Notes under the pieces: model-generated
Seen by the model: the letters and a program-made list of their open reading frames with translations, nothing else
Databases searched by the model: none
Told to the model about the DNA's origin: nothing
Shown: one piece after another, positions 50,204 to 62,796 of the stretch
How positions within the stretch are numbered: position 1 is the first letter of the stretch
Layout: each line of letters starts with the position of its first letter
Source: Pipra filicauda
Taxonomy: Eukaryota; Chordata; Aves; Passeriformes; Pipridae
Assembly: GCF_003945595.2 (NCBI RefSeq)
Contig: NW_024104665.1
Span: 711,651-775,650, forward strand
DNA length: 64,000 nt
Direction: 5' to 3'
Program-made: the position numbers and the translations under genes

Positions 50204-53200
50204 TTGAACTCTGTTTTAGATATTATTGGGGGTTTGTCTGCATTTTGGCTCCTTGCAGCTCGGTGCTGAACATTTGGCATAATGTGTGGTAAGGGTTATT
50301 ACGATACACAGAGGTGAGGTAATTCACATAATTTCTGCAGTGTAGGCAAGTTTGCCTGGCTGCTAGAGCAGTTAAAGCAGGAAGCTTCCCAGTGTGCTGA
50401 GATGCTGATTACTAAGGGTCAGGCCTGTGCTCACCATGACATCATAAAACACAACCAGGGGCTGATTTATTTAAGAACTGTCATGTCACTGGTTCTGTCA
50501 GGAGAAAATCAGAGGACAGAGAAGATAATGGGGAGCAGTAGGCTTTCACAGGACAAGATTTATGTTGAAGAAGAAAACACTGATGGCTCCTTTGTGAATG
50601 ATATAAGAAATGTTTTAGTCACTAGCGGGCCTGAGTTACGGAGTGGCACTCTTCTTTTGCTGCGTCATTTCTGAAATAAAGAAAACATTAATAGCAAGTC
50701 TGACATGAGAGGAAAAACTGTGACAAAGCTCTGGTCAAGTATTTAGACCTTCTTAGCCATTGCACTGGACAAATTCAACTCCATTTGTCATGGGGAAATG
50801 CATGCAGTGATTGCATATGCATAAACATCATTGTAGTCCCTTCTAAGGCAGTAAGTACAGTGTTGAACAAGAAAACTTTCCCAGATTGTCTTCCAGAAAC
50901 AGCCATGGGCAAATGACGCTTCCAGTATCCCACTGCTGGGCTTCTGTGCCACCTGCTCCTGCTCATTGTGCAGGACAGGGTATGTAGTGCTGGAAACTGC
51001 TCCAATACTCCAAATGCTGGTTGAGTAGTGCAAAACTGGCATATAGGTGGTGTTAACCTGACCAGTTCAGTAATAACTTATAGAAATATATTCCTTTCTC
51101 TCTCCTCTCAAAAACTGTGTTTAGTTCTTGAAGATCAACTCATCAGACACAAAAAACCTATTTTTTCGAGGAATTTACTAAGACTCATGCTCTATAAAAG
51201 AAATGGAAATCCCCATTTGAATGAAATTGTAGCATGAGTAAGGGAACATATTTATAAATGGATAATGTAAATTTACATACTGATAGGGCACTTCACAGCT
51301 TGTCCACACATGCAATTGTAAAAATATGTGCTTAGTATAGCTAACATCTCACTTTAAGACAGTTTTCCTGGCTTGATGCACTAGATTTCAGCTTCAGCTC
51401 TTTGGAGTATTGCATGGAAAATGTATTGCTGGCTCTCGTGCCAAAGAGTAGTCAGCGTTTTGTTTGATATCCTACTGATTAGGTAATTTTTGTAGTTCTA
51501 GTACTTCCTTCATCTGGCTGCCTTAAACCCTTTTCAAATGTGAATTAGAACTTGCAACAAGCAGGCGGTAGTGTTATGAAGGGCAAATTAGACAGTCAGC
51601 TTCACTCCCTGAAGACCTTGAAGTATGGGACTATAAATGCAAAAAATGGTACTCTAGCTTCTCTGCTCTGGTCAGGAGACTACAGAGGCACTCATTTTCC
51701 ATAAATCTACAGTCTGTTTTGAAAATCTTATTTGGGTTACAGCCCTGAAAGTCTGCAGCTGTTAGAAAGATAAAATAATAACAAACACCAACTGTTTGCA
51801 GGTGGGGACAAAGCTCAAGATTTTTCAAGATCTGGGTCACTTCAGAGCAGCCCTCCGGGTCCTGAGTGTCTAATTAATTAATTAACTTCCCATAGGCTTT
51901 TAAAAGCTACACAGATCCCCATATCCTCCACCCTTTTCTGTGCTTCTCTTCTCCCCAAGACTTCTTGCACCCAGGTTGGAGTGGTTCTGAAAGGTAGGGT
52001 TTTTCTGAAATGCAGAGGAAAGCTAATATTGGCAGTGTCAGAAGGAGTAACTGACGTTCTCTAGGTTTTGATTGTTTGCTAATGATCTAGAAAACAGTTC
52101 TACTGTCTTTTTATTTAGGGCTTAGAAGTGGCAGCTGTGCTGCGAGGTGCTTTAAATACGTAGTTCTGCTGAACTGAATGCTTATATGCAATTCAGGAGA
52201 AGATATCTTCCAAAGACCGTATCTGAACTGGGCTAATATACACATCTGAGTTTCAAAAGTAGATTGCTGAGGAGTAGAGTGAAGAAATTATTCCCCTTAG
52301 ATGGGATTTATCAACCACTCTTGAATCCACTGTTACAGATTTTTCATCTTTAAGTTAAGATCCTGCTTCGAGGTGATATTGGCTCGCATCAAACACATCT
52401 TTTATCTGTGCGTTGCTTCTATACCCAGGTAAAGGCAGGGGGCATAACAACTAAGTTTTTCTTCATCTTGTACAAATAACCCAGGTACTTGAGAAATGCA
52501 CGGAAGAATCTGATGATGATGAGTATCTTTTGACACTGTTACCACAGTGATGCTGGGGAATATTTTCCTTCCCATACTGCATGGGGCAAAGACAAGTGGA
52601 GACCATTAGGTAGGTGCTAGAATCTCAGTTGCTTTTGTTACTTGTGATGATGACCTGAGCTAGAGAAGGAATCAAATGCATGGGGTGCTTGTATCCCTTC
52701 GGACATGCTGAAAGCATGCACTTTTTAAGCATAGGAGAGGACCCATTTCTATTCAGATCCCATTTTGTCAGAGTGTAACATTGCCATTTGCACTCAGGTC
52801 TTGGCGCTTTTGCTCTATTTAAAAATGGTTTAACTAAAAATCCAGCTTGTGTATGTGTTGCAGAAGTGAACAGGAAAGCAGTGAGGGTTTTTTTGTTTTG
52901 TTTTTTTTTAATACTTTCTGAAAATTCTCTGGACTATGAGCTCAGACCAGTTCCCAGCTCTGCATCAGAAGGAGGTCTGGCTTGAGAGGAGTGGATAACT
53001 GAAGCTCTAATTGAAGCTAGTGGGAACTCAAGATGTCTTACAAATCAGAACCTACCTGTCTCTAGTGTTAACTCTTTTGATTTGAGAAATATTTAGGCCT
53101 TGTCAGAATTGTTTCATTAAAAGAAGAAAAAACCCACAAACTGTATAACTCAAACCTTCCTCCTTGTTGCAATCCTGTATTTTTATGGACAGTATATGGA

Positions 53201-55370
53201 AAGTCCTGTATTTCTGCACACAGCAAGTGGAAGCGGATGTTTTGTTTGGTTTTTTCCTCAGAAATGAAAGGCTACTTTTGCAGAGTACCTTGCTTTTAGC
53301 CTAATCAGGGTTGAAGGATTGGGAGCCAAGCTGTGAGCTGCCAGCAGCCAGAGGGCTATGGCTGGTTAGCAGAGTCACAGTTTGGCTGTGCTTCCCCCTA
53401 CTCCTTCCCAAGGGCTGCTGCATGCCCCCTGTGTCCTGGGAGGTGGTAGAGACTAGTGACAGAGTCAAAGTACAATCTTGGTGAAAGAGTAGTAGAGGTT
53501 AAAATCGATCCCCTTCCTTTTCTTGGGTGACTAGAGGTGCTCAGGCACTGGTCCATGCTCCAGCAAATAATTGCTATGCTGAGAGATGAGGCAAGGTTAC
53601 TGCCCAACAGACTATTAAAGAATTTTATTTCTTCAAATAGAATATACCTTTAGACTCTGTATTTGGTCTGGATGAGAAAGAACATGGGCCAGATAGAGAA
53701 GGGCTTTCTTAAAAATCTCATTCCTCTGTATTTCTGTGTGGGTTTACTTGGCAGGCAAGTATTTAAAGTCAGTATAAAGAAATTTTATCTGAATTAATAT
53801 TAGTCATTACAAAATCACCACAAAGGACAAATTTTGCTCAATTTTAGCAGTCCCAATGACAGTCTGTATATAAATCACAGCATTTTCCTTAAATTCACAG
53901 TCTTTGTTTCAGGACTTAGTTACATAATAATGCAGCTGGAGAATTGTTCCCTATATATTAATTAGATGAAGATTTTTGTGTCAGATGTGAAAAACTTTTA
54001 AAGGACTTGTATCAATTATTCCTATCTCCCTTTTGACCCTAACTAATTTAAACTTTAGGCCACTGAACTTTAGACAGGTAGTGTCATTAATTTGCAGTAT
54101 TATTTTGGTTTGGTTTGTTTTTTTGGGTTTTTTTAATGAATTGCAGAAGACCAAGAACTGGCAAACTCACTTACTAAATGGTGGTGAGTTGCTGGTGACC
54201 CTTGGTTGTCTGAAATCAGAAGCCCAGAAATACAAGAAGATTTTTTCAATCCTGATCAATGGTGTGTGTTCAAATCCCGTTTATTTAAATAACAGCAAAT
54301 AGTTTAATGTTCACCATTCAAACGGAACTTTTTATAACATTTTCCTCTAGGTTCGAACTTGCTTTCGGACCCTACTGCTCAAATAAACAGCAGGGTTTGT
54401 TGCTCTTCACATACCAGCAGTTTAAGTTCTAAAGCCACTTTTACTGACCTGAGATCAGATAAATACTCTCCTGGGAAGTTTTAAGTTTTTTGCTGACATA
54501 CAGTTGGATTAGGAAGGGTACAATTTGGTGCAAAAGCAGACAAAAGTAGAGATGTTTCTTTCCATGAAAGACGATTGACCCTTGTGCTTTGCCCTGGCTA
54601 AGGGAGCATTTTTGCAGGGTGTGTAAAAATGGTCTAGCAGCTTTCTTCTCGTGAAGGAGCCTAAAACAGTCTAATTTAGCTCTATGGTCATAGAAGACCC
54701 CCGTCTAAGCTTCACTGGAATTACCAGAGAAACTGCAGGGAGCTTCAGCAAGTGTCAGATAGGTCCAGATAGGTTTAGGCTTTAAAAAAATCTGAACAAA
54801 CAAATCCCAAGCCAAACAAACAAAAAAGCCCAACAACTTGCAGATCAGCTGCACTGTCTTCCCAAGTCAGCCTAGGAAGATATCACTGATAGTCATGAAG
54901 GATCTCTTGCTTCTAATTCTCATAGCACAATAAAAATATAGAGCCAGTTATTGTAGAGCTAAGAAAAATAGATTTTCATGCATTTCTGAAAGGATCTGGG
55001 TTTGTCTAGGAATGAGGGATACTCCACCAAAACAAAGCTTATTTTCTTGTCAAGAAAGAGTTCTTGAGTGGCTTGGACAAAGAGAGCATCTACGTAGTTT
55101 AACTTAATGTGTTTCTATATATTTCTTCTTTCTACCTCTTCCTACTCTTTCACTTCAGTATTTTTCTTAGAGAAACTTTTTACTGATCTGAATTAAAACA
55201 ATAATATTTTATACTCACAGGAATACTTGCCTGTTTTACGTCTCTGGATAAACATTAAAAATGTGAATTACCGCTTCTTCTTCTTGCTTGCTGCATGTAT
55301 TTGAGTGCCAGATTTATCAGTTCTAGTTTTCCCAATGCTGGAAAATGAATTTACTTCAAATTATAGCTGT
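50204..55370. other. Unique DNA, no gene seen
   Basis: Frames at most 90 codons (50402-50674). A taat repeat (51871-51885) and T-rich runs near 52890 and 54117 are the only simple sequence. At 50775-51042 two minus frames overlap. No recognisable repeat or exon. Confidence 0.6.
51871..51885. repeat. (TAAT)n microsatellite
   Basis: About 3.5 units of taat. It also reads as overlapping homeodomain cores. Confidence 0.75.
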
Positions 55371-56430
55371 TTGAATGAGACCAGTGCACAAATGAAAGCC
55401 ATTACTGCTTGCCTACAATAGGGCCAAACCTCTGATCTCAAATTCAATTTTGTAAATGAAGAGTTGACTCTAATAACTTCAGTCAAATCACCTTGGATTT
55501 ACACCAGGGGAGCAGAAATTGGAATCTGGACTTTCATGTTTAGCCTGGGAAGCATTTTGAAATTCTTGTGGATGAAAGATACTAAAAATGTATGTTATTA
55601 TTATGTTATTCTTTTTCCATATCCCACTTCACATCATAGGACTGACCATATATCCTAGGACGGTTCAACCCACACTTTTCCTAAATTTTACCCCTTTAAT
55701 CTGATGATTATAGCTCTTTCATGTCATAAATCTATGGTTAAGGTTAAGCAATCATGAAACCATTCTCTTCAGTAGTGTCCTGGGAAATGTGAAAGAAACC
55801 TATTCCACCATTTTTTGAACTGGAATACGGGAAGTTAATATTTCTTCCCATTTTTAATTTATCCAGCATTTTCTTGCCAGTAGTTTACTTGAAAACTTCT
55901 TAATGCACAGTCTGCAAACTTGGCATGGACATCTGAGGAATAATTTTGTATATGTTAAACATTTGTTAACAATAGTCCCAAGCAAACTGCAAGAGGAGAA
56001 ACTGCTGGCTTAATGTATATTAAGTATAACAAACAACTAGTGGAATAAAAGATCTTTGGAAAGATAAGAAACAATGCTGAAGTCACAGTACTTACTGTTG
56101 TTCAACCGCATGGAGTTATCTCTTCAGAAAAGTTTTGATGCTGAATTTAGAACCATCCTCAGGCTTGCAGCTTCTTTCTCTATTTCTGGCAGTCCATGAA
56201 TGCATATCTGAAAAGTAAAGCTTAACAATTTAATCGAAAATTGAAGGTTAAAGATTAAATGGATGAAAAGGGGAATTTAATGTGGATGCACGAAGCTCTG
56301 CTTCTAGAGCAGACACACCTGAGTCCAACCCAAACTCTGGGGGACCCAAGAGCTGTATGGTGAGCTGCAGCCTTCAGTACATAGGGCCTCTGACCCCACT
56401 CGTACTGAAATCAATAGGAGTCAGTTTAGC
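55371..56430. other. DNA with possible old amniote repeat relics
   Basis: Phrases such as taacttcagtcaaatcacc...ggatttacaccagggg (55474-55510) and cgtactgaaatcaataggag (56401-56420) recall the 'gacttcaatgggagt...gatttacaccagtg' wording that recurs in bird and reptile genomes as decayed interspersed repeats. I cannot name the family. No gene was seen: one 64-codon frame only (55464-55658). Confidence 0.35.
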
Positions 56431-58461
56431 TTAAATTTCTCTCTGTCAGGCCAGTTCAGGGAAGTACATTTAAAGTACTTTTTCAAGCATGGGCTTTGGG
56501 CTTTTTGACCAGATCTTGCACTATTCTCCTGCTTGATACATAAATTTTGTCTCAGCACTTTAGTTTTCAAGTTTTAAAAACAAAGTGACTAGCCCAAAAC
56601 TTTTTGAATGGTTCAGCTGATTTTAAAGCAAGTACCAGAATTAAACTTTGCAGCTCTTTTGAACTTTTTGTGGGTTTATGGCTTTCTAGTTCTTGAGTTA
56701 ATAGTTTAGAAAATAATTGGAACACACAAAATAGCATTGCAGCTCTACTGATATGCAGATAAATTTTCTGGAATGATGACAAACTTTGTTCATTACTGCA
56801 ACTATCTGAACTCATACAAAGCCAGAAATAATAGCACTAATTACATTTCCAGGTATAGGGTCTTTAAATGTCCCCTGCTAATACGAATGTAGCAAAAAGA
56901 TGATATCTGATTCTTCTATAGGACTTTTCCTCTTGGAGTGTTTTACATAAAAGACTGGCGGTGATCCTGTTGAATCAGAAACGATGGTGGAGTGTGATGG
57001 AAAGGTTATCCAACAAACTAATGGTAGGAATGAGACTAGAACCGACTCTTGGTGTGGTGGGTTCGCTGTCACACCAGTGCCTTGCTGGTGCTGTTCCTTG
57101 TCAGAGGCAGTTAGACCACAGTCAGCCCGCACACAGCCTGTTCCTATGGTTCCACCTGAAGAGGCAGTGAGCTGCCTCAGCTCCTCTAGTTGTCCATACT
57201 TTCTCTTGAAATGAAAACTCACTTTCTCAGTTTAAATTCTGCTCAGAGAGAAAACTAAAACTGTTGAACGTGTCTGGGGCAAAGGGGAAAGTACCCAATA
57301 CTAAGAGTGTCTCAATTGGTTAGCAGTTTGCCAAAGACTTCATAAATAAGGGAGGGGGAGAGGAACCCCACACTTTGAGACCTGTAAGCAATAGTAAGTG
57401 TCACTGAAGGCCTTGGAACATAATGTTCTGTGTAACAAGCACAGTTTAGTTTGTTTGATTAGGTACTCAAGCATAGAAGCCAAATGGCAATATGTGTAGT
57501 AACGTGCACTGAAGACTCAAGTACAGCTTTTAGTCTTGGAGATGTAGCAATACCGACAGAGGAGTTTGTTACCTAGAGGCCCCTTAAAAATGAGCATCAG
57601 CCAATCAACAGCTTCCTTTACTACTATCCTGTTTAAAAATGGTCATTTCTAGTGCATTGGTGAAGTGTTTATACTTTGCACAGTCTTTTTTAAATAAAGT
57701 AGTTGTGATGGGAAATGTCTCTACTTGCTACTAATGGTGCAGAACAGCTTTCCCACAGGTGACACCTACAGAAAGTTTTCCCTACTGCCACCTCTAGCCA
57801 GTCCCAACAGTATTTAATTCTGCATTTAAATCCATCCTTTTACATTCTAAATGGAGGAAACAATAAGTCCAGTTGCATCGGTGGATATTTTGAATAACCT
57901 TTATTACAAATCTTTTCCAGGCCTATCAGTTTCTTCTAGGCTTTTGCCCTGTGAAAGAGCTGTATTATATAAACAGGAAACATAGAGGAACTTACTAATT
58001 GCTGGTTTATTTTTCTTCTGCAGCAACATAGACTGCTTTTCTTATTGTCACTTGAGGGATCAAATTACAGCATGGAGCTTGGATGCTGGAGAAGAGTGTT
58101 AAAGCAGTAAACTCGTTCAGGCTCGAGGAAGTAGGGAAGGTTAGGTCTCTGCTTAGCTGATAAAGCCCATGAGTTGTTTCTTTTAAAGCTTTCTTATAAA
58201 TCTTGGGCAAAAGATAGTTTGGGAAATTGTCCCAAAAATCAAGGTACTTTGGTAAAGCTACTTTTCTATCACAAGATGATGCTTAATGCTGAGGTTTTTA
58301 AAGCTGTTATTGCCTGTGGTGGCCAGCATATCTGTGAGTGCTGCACAGCATTTAAGGTTTTTTCTTTTTTTGACTGTGCTGGAATCCATATGTAGGTGCC
58401 ACCTCAGTGTTGCTTTCAGCTGAGATAGATTCTCTCTTGAGGCCTTGTGCCAATAATGTTA

Positions 58462-58478
58462 ACACACACACACACACA
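58462..58478. repeat. (CA)8 microsatellite
   Basis: Uninterrupted alternating a and c, 17 bases. Confidence 0.9.
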
Positions 58479-60353
58479 AAATATCCAAAAAATATTAGGG
58501 TTGGTCTGTTACTTAAAGAAAAAATAGAGGAAAGGGTGCTCATTGATAAAGAAAGCTGGAGGCAGCCCTGTAAACCACTTGAGGATCTCCTGTTCCCAGT
58601 TCAGAAAACTCCCCATTCAACCAGGATGAGTCCTTACATATGATCCTCTAATCACAGACCAAGATCAGCTTTTAAACCTGTTGTAACCTTTATTGTGGGA
58701 CTAGGTTCCTGGTACAATTACCCTAACTTCTTACTTTGGTTATTTCAAGGTTCTCTACTACAAGCACAGGAGGCTCAGCAATTTTTTTGGTTTTGGTGCT
58801 GTTGTCTGAGGGATTGTGACTGGCTCGTATGTTGCCCCTTTGCGGCTTTGCTCTTGTTAGCAAGTACTGTGAACCAGCTGGAAGAAATGCTTGATAAATA
58901 TAATAATCATGTATTGATACACAGTTTGCTTCCATGATGCATCATACAAGATACTTGCAGAGTTTGTGCTACAGTGGACTGATTATATGACTGCATTTAA
59001 TGTATGCCACTAGATTAATATCTGAGAAAATATATAATATTATTGCTCTGCTAATAATAGTTTCCTTATCTGCCAAGAAGAAAAATGATCATTGCTGGGA
59101 TCTTTAGGAGTCATCATAACTTAACTGGAAAATAACTCCATATGTGAAGTGATGGAGTGTTTCTTGGAGCACGCTCAGTCAGTCTCCCCAAGGAGGGACC
59201 TCCCATCCAAGCAGTTCTTAGAGGAAAATAGTGGTGTGAATATTTTCCTGAGAGAAAGAGGGTTTGTTGTTGATAGTGTACTGTCAGTGCCAGAAGCAGG
59301 ATATCATATGCTTTTACAATATATTTACTGGCATTTAGAAGGCCTGAGGAGATAAGTGCTTCAAAGGAGCAGTGTGCTACAGAAAACAGTTATTGAATCT
59401 GAGGGAAAAAGGGGAGCTAATGAGACAGAGTGATGATACAATGAGGATTTTACCAGTAATCCTCAGGCAGTGCTTTCTGCTCCCTTCTGAAATTCTCTCG
59501 AATTCTCTCAATGTTTTAGTAAAACATTTCTGAAATGAAGACCAAGACTTCACATAAAACAAAAATAAATCATGGACTATAATGAAGAACTCTTCAAACA
59601 TTTCAAAAAGTAACAAGCAAGTAGCAGGGAATGTTATACTAACCTGGTACTTCTGGTTGTTTACAGTTATTGATATAAAAACTTCCTTGGAGGTCTACGG
59701 CTCTCTTAGGATAGCCACCTCATACACTGAATTGTATGTTTCCTTGGCAACAAATGCATTTTACTTCTGTGCTTTAAGTTTATTTAGGGAGAAATGGGCC
59801 CATCAGGATGTAGGGGACCTAAAAAGGGGAAGGAAGGGGAATAGTTTCAACATGAGAATATCAAACAACAATAAGAATAAGCTTTATTCTTTCCCAGAGC
59901 TGGGTCCTGCATACCTCAGTCCAGAGTAGCCACAGTGAAGTTGGTGGAGAAGCCTATGCAAGATGAGTGAGGCTGGCTCCAAACTGGAGGTATTTATCTG
60001 AAAATGTCTTAGAAGTAGAAAATCTATCAGATTTCAGTTAAAATAACAATTCTTTGCAGCTCTGCCAAATGTCTGCAGGCTTCTGGTGATTTATTGTTGA
60101 ACCAATGCACAGTGAACGCAGAGGTCTGCCTTCCTCTCTTTCCACACCAAACAGAGGAACCTTCACAGGACCTTGGCACTCGTCAGATTTAAATCCTTAG
60201 AGCAGTATTTCTCACCTCAAGTGCAAAATGCACCACTTCCCTGTGAAAATCGGTCCAGGTGAGAACTGCACACGGAGCAGAGCTCACTACTAGCATTTAT
60301 ACAAGATTCATTATGTGGGTTTTGGGTTTGTGCTTGGTAGTGTCAAAAATTGT

Positions 60354-60368
60354 GGGGGGGAGGGGGCG
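60354..60368. repeat. G-rich tract
   Basis: Seven G, one a, five G, then cgg. On the minus strand it reads as a C-rich tract. Four G-runs of three are not cleanly present, so G-quadruplex potential is only moderate. Confidence 0.7.
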
Positions 60369-60540
60369 GAAACTGCTAATTCTTCTCCACCCCCTTTCCC
60401 AATAAATTTAAAATAGCTCTTTTTGAGTGCAATCTGGGCCTGCCTAATCTCAGTGCTAGTTTTGAGAAATAATTTCATTCCCGGTCTTTCATCTTCTTTG
60501 AAACATAATGAATTGGAAGTACATGTAAATGCCAGCAATA

Positions 60541-61190
60541 TTTCAAAGGGAGGCTGAAACACAATGTCTGGTGTCTAATTAGTTTTGCAGTGTGTGGCCT
60601 GTAAACTTGATGATAAATGAAGCAATTGGCCATCAGTGGCTTCAATTAGATGGCAGTAAAAATGGTAACAAAATAAAGTTCCAGCAAGGAAATTTGCTCA
60701 GAAAAGTGCTGCTGTGGGTTGACTTCAAGCTTCACTATGAATTGGGGTAATTGGCTCATTTGTTCATTGTTTTTCAGGGGCAGTGCAACTGCTTAATTAG
60801 TGAGACCTTTCCCGGGCCCAAAGAAAACAGGAAGATGTGACATGGTTCCCCTCTCTCAAAGCACCCTATCTCCCGATGCCAAGCAAATCACTGTGGCAGA
60901 GTACACACTTGTCTTGCTCCTCTCTTTTTGGAAGAGGAGCAAGTTCATTTGCACTGACTGGCAGGAATTTGCTTAAGCCTTGGATCACAGAGCATTTCTC
61001 AGACGTTTATTGACAAAACAAACTTCAGCCGAGCCCTCTCAGGCCCTTTTCTTGAAGCAACAATTGTAAGTCAGGAGCTGGCTTGTAACTAGCATCATAC
61101 TGGGAAGAGAGGGAAAAGGCAGAGTGAACCGTGCGACTGCTAGGCCCTGCGGTGCTTTCCAGCTACGCTTCACAGCGTAGTGTGTGGCTC
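60541..61190. promoter_or_regulatory. Probable conserved noncoding element (enhancer candidate)
   Basis: The best enhancer-like block in the window. It is unique sequence without simple repeats, dense in site-like words: gtctaattag, cttcaattagatgg, gcttaattagtg (homeodomain cores), ttcattgtt and aacaattg (SOX-like), catttgcac and caagcaaatcac. Stops occur in every frame throughout. A site resembling a splice acceptor (ttgtttttcagg, near 60778) leads only into frames that close quickly. The hairpin at 60913-60943 and a smaller one (ctacgc/gcgtag, about 61163-61180) fall inside. The call rests on texture, not alignment. Confidence 0.45.
60913..60943. other. Hairpin with 11-bp perfect stem
   Basis: The arms cttgctcctct and agaggagcaag are exact reverse complements around the 9-base loop ctttttgga. 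Pairing breaks at 912/944 (t/t). Its G+C-rich stem inside the candidate conserved block makes chance less likely than for the A+T-rich hairpins elsewhere in the window. Confidence 0.8.
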
Positions 61191-62434
61191 TGTTGGTTTT
61201 GACACTTAATGAGGGAAATTAGGAATGGTATGGTACTTTTCCTGGTGAGAGACTCACCTATGTTTCCCCACTTTGTCCAGTATTTTATTCCAGGGCACTG
61301 CTCTCCGTATAAACAGGACAACTTAATTGCTACCAAAAGTACACAATAGGGAAAAGAGTCAGGCTACTGGTAAAAGCTGTTTTCTGTCTGCTATTCTGAA
61401 TACGTTTGTCTATCACCACCTGTAAAGTCATGCCTATCAGTGATGATTATCATTATTTTTGTGGGAGACGCTGGGGCTGTCTCACTCTCGATAAATGCTT
61501 TTCAAAGATGAAGCAGCACAAATAAGATAGAAGTGTGAAAACACAAGGGATTTTCAAATCAGGGTTTACGGTTTCAATTAGGAGACTTTGTTATAGGAAA
61601 CAAGAAGCCAATTTGTCAGAAGTAAAGGCTAATTTGTCTTCACCTCCAAAGACCAGAGGGAAACAATACATCCTACTCACTCCAGACCCTCTGGGGAAAA
61701 CCAAAAGGGCTGCCCAGTGCCAGTTCTCCCAATTCAGCTTCTCTAGGATCTGCACTGCATGTCTTACAGGGTGATGATTATTCCTTTCTAATTGTCATGG
61801 TACCTAAAACACATCCTAATTGAAATACAGCAACTGGAGGTACTAATAAAGGTGTTGTAGTGTCAACACTGGTTTTGTGATTCAGGAGTAAACTAGGGAG
61901 AGCTGGGGTCTGGCCCTGCTGACAAATTCATTTTTGAAGGTGTTAAGCCCATCTGCTTCCAGGAAAGCTATTGTATTTTGCTACAGATTTTACCAGAGAT
62001 GATTTCGACAGTGTCTGTGGAAATTGCAAATTCAGTTTGATAGCATAAAAATGTTGCTGTGACACAGTGTAGCTCTAAATTTTCTGCATTTTTTGGCAGC
62101 TCTGAGCTGACATCTCCAATGGTACTTCTCTTATGGTCCATTCATTGCACAGCACCAAAACATTTTACCTAAAGCAAAACAGAAAGTTTTATCTGCCTGT
62201 CTGTGGTGCTGGATGTCCCTGCCCATGCCTCAAGTAGCCCTGCGTATCAGCTCTGCCTGGAGCAGTCTGGGAGGGACTTCTGCTGACATCAACCATCTGT
62301 AGGTCAGACCCACACTGTGCTCTGCAGAGACCAGTGGACTCCTGGGAGATAAAAGCAAGTGTCCTGGAGAGGTAGGATGTGTTTATGTGCAAAGTGATTT
62401 CCACTCACACATCATTACTCTACTAAATATCTTT
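61191..62434. other. Unique DNA, no gene seen
   Basis: Frames of 79 (plus, 61535-61774) and 71 codons (minus, 62189-62404), no known motif. No repeat recognised. The sequence just before the CR1 copy at 62435 is somewhat richer in G+C. Confidence 0.6.
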
Positions 62435-62796
62435 TCACAGGATCACAGAATGGGTAAGGTTGGAAGGGATCACAAGGAATCATCTGGTCGAACCTCACTG
62501 CTCAAGCAGGGTCGTCCTAGAGCACATTGTACAGAATTCTGTCCAGATTGTTCTTGAATATCTCCAGCAAGGAGATAACCTCTCTGGGCAACCTGTTCCA
62601 GCACATGGTCACCCACGCAGTAAAGAAGTTCTTCCTCATGTTCAGGTGGAACTTTCTGTGCATCAGTTTTTGCCCATTGCCTCTTATCCTGTTGCTCGGC
62701 ACCACTGAGAAGAGCCAGGTTCCATCTTCTTGGCACCCCTGTTTAGATACTTATAGCTATTGATAAGGTCCCCTCTCAGTTGTCACTTCAGGCTCA
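62435..62796 (-). mobile_element. CR1 LINE fragment, 3' part
   Basis: Starts near cacaggatcacagaatggg (CR1 3' end, decayed) and runs through aggttggaagggatcac, ctccagcaaggagataacct, ctctgggcaacctgttccag, aagaagttcttcctcatgtt, gcccattgcctcttatcctg and gataaggtcccctctcag, all characteristic of CR1 read backwards. About 360 bp, 5'-truncated, with no usable open frame. Overlapping frames of 62-88 codons on both strands are shadows. The wording (tggtcgaacctcactgctcaagcagg) differs from that at 13186 and 46041, so at least two CR1 subfamilies are present in the window. Confidence 0.93.

Larger units (their letters stand above)
56431..60540. other. Unique DNA, no gene seen
   Basis: At 56878-57222 both strands are open (69, 76 and 114 codons), again overlapping and without domains. 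Also a (CA)8 microsatellite (58462-58478), a 10-bp tandem pair aattctctcg/aattctctca (59491-59510), a 115-codon frame (59582-59929) with no known motif, and a G-rich tract (60354-60368). Confidence 0.6.

Noticed and set aside
60765..60850. Apparent splice acceptor (pyrimidine-rich stretch ending cag) that could open an exon
   Set aside because: All three downstream frames hit stops within about 20 codons or sooner, so a coding exon is unlikely. It fits conserved noncoding sequence better.
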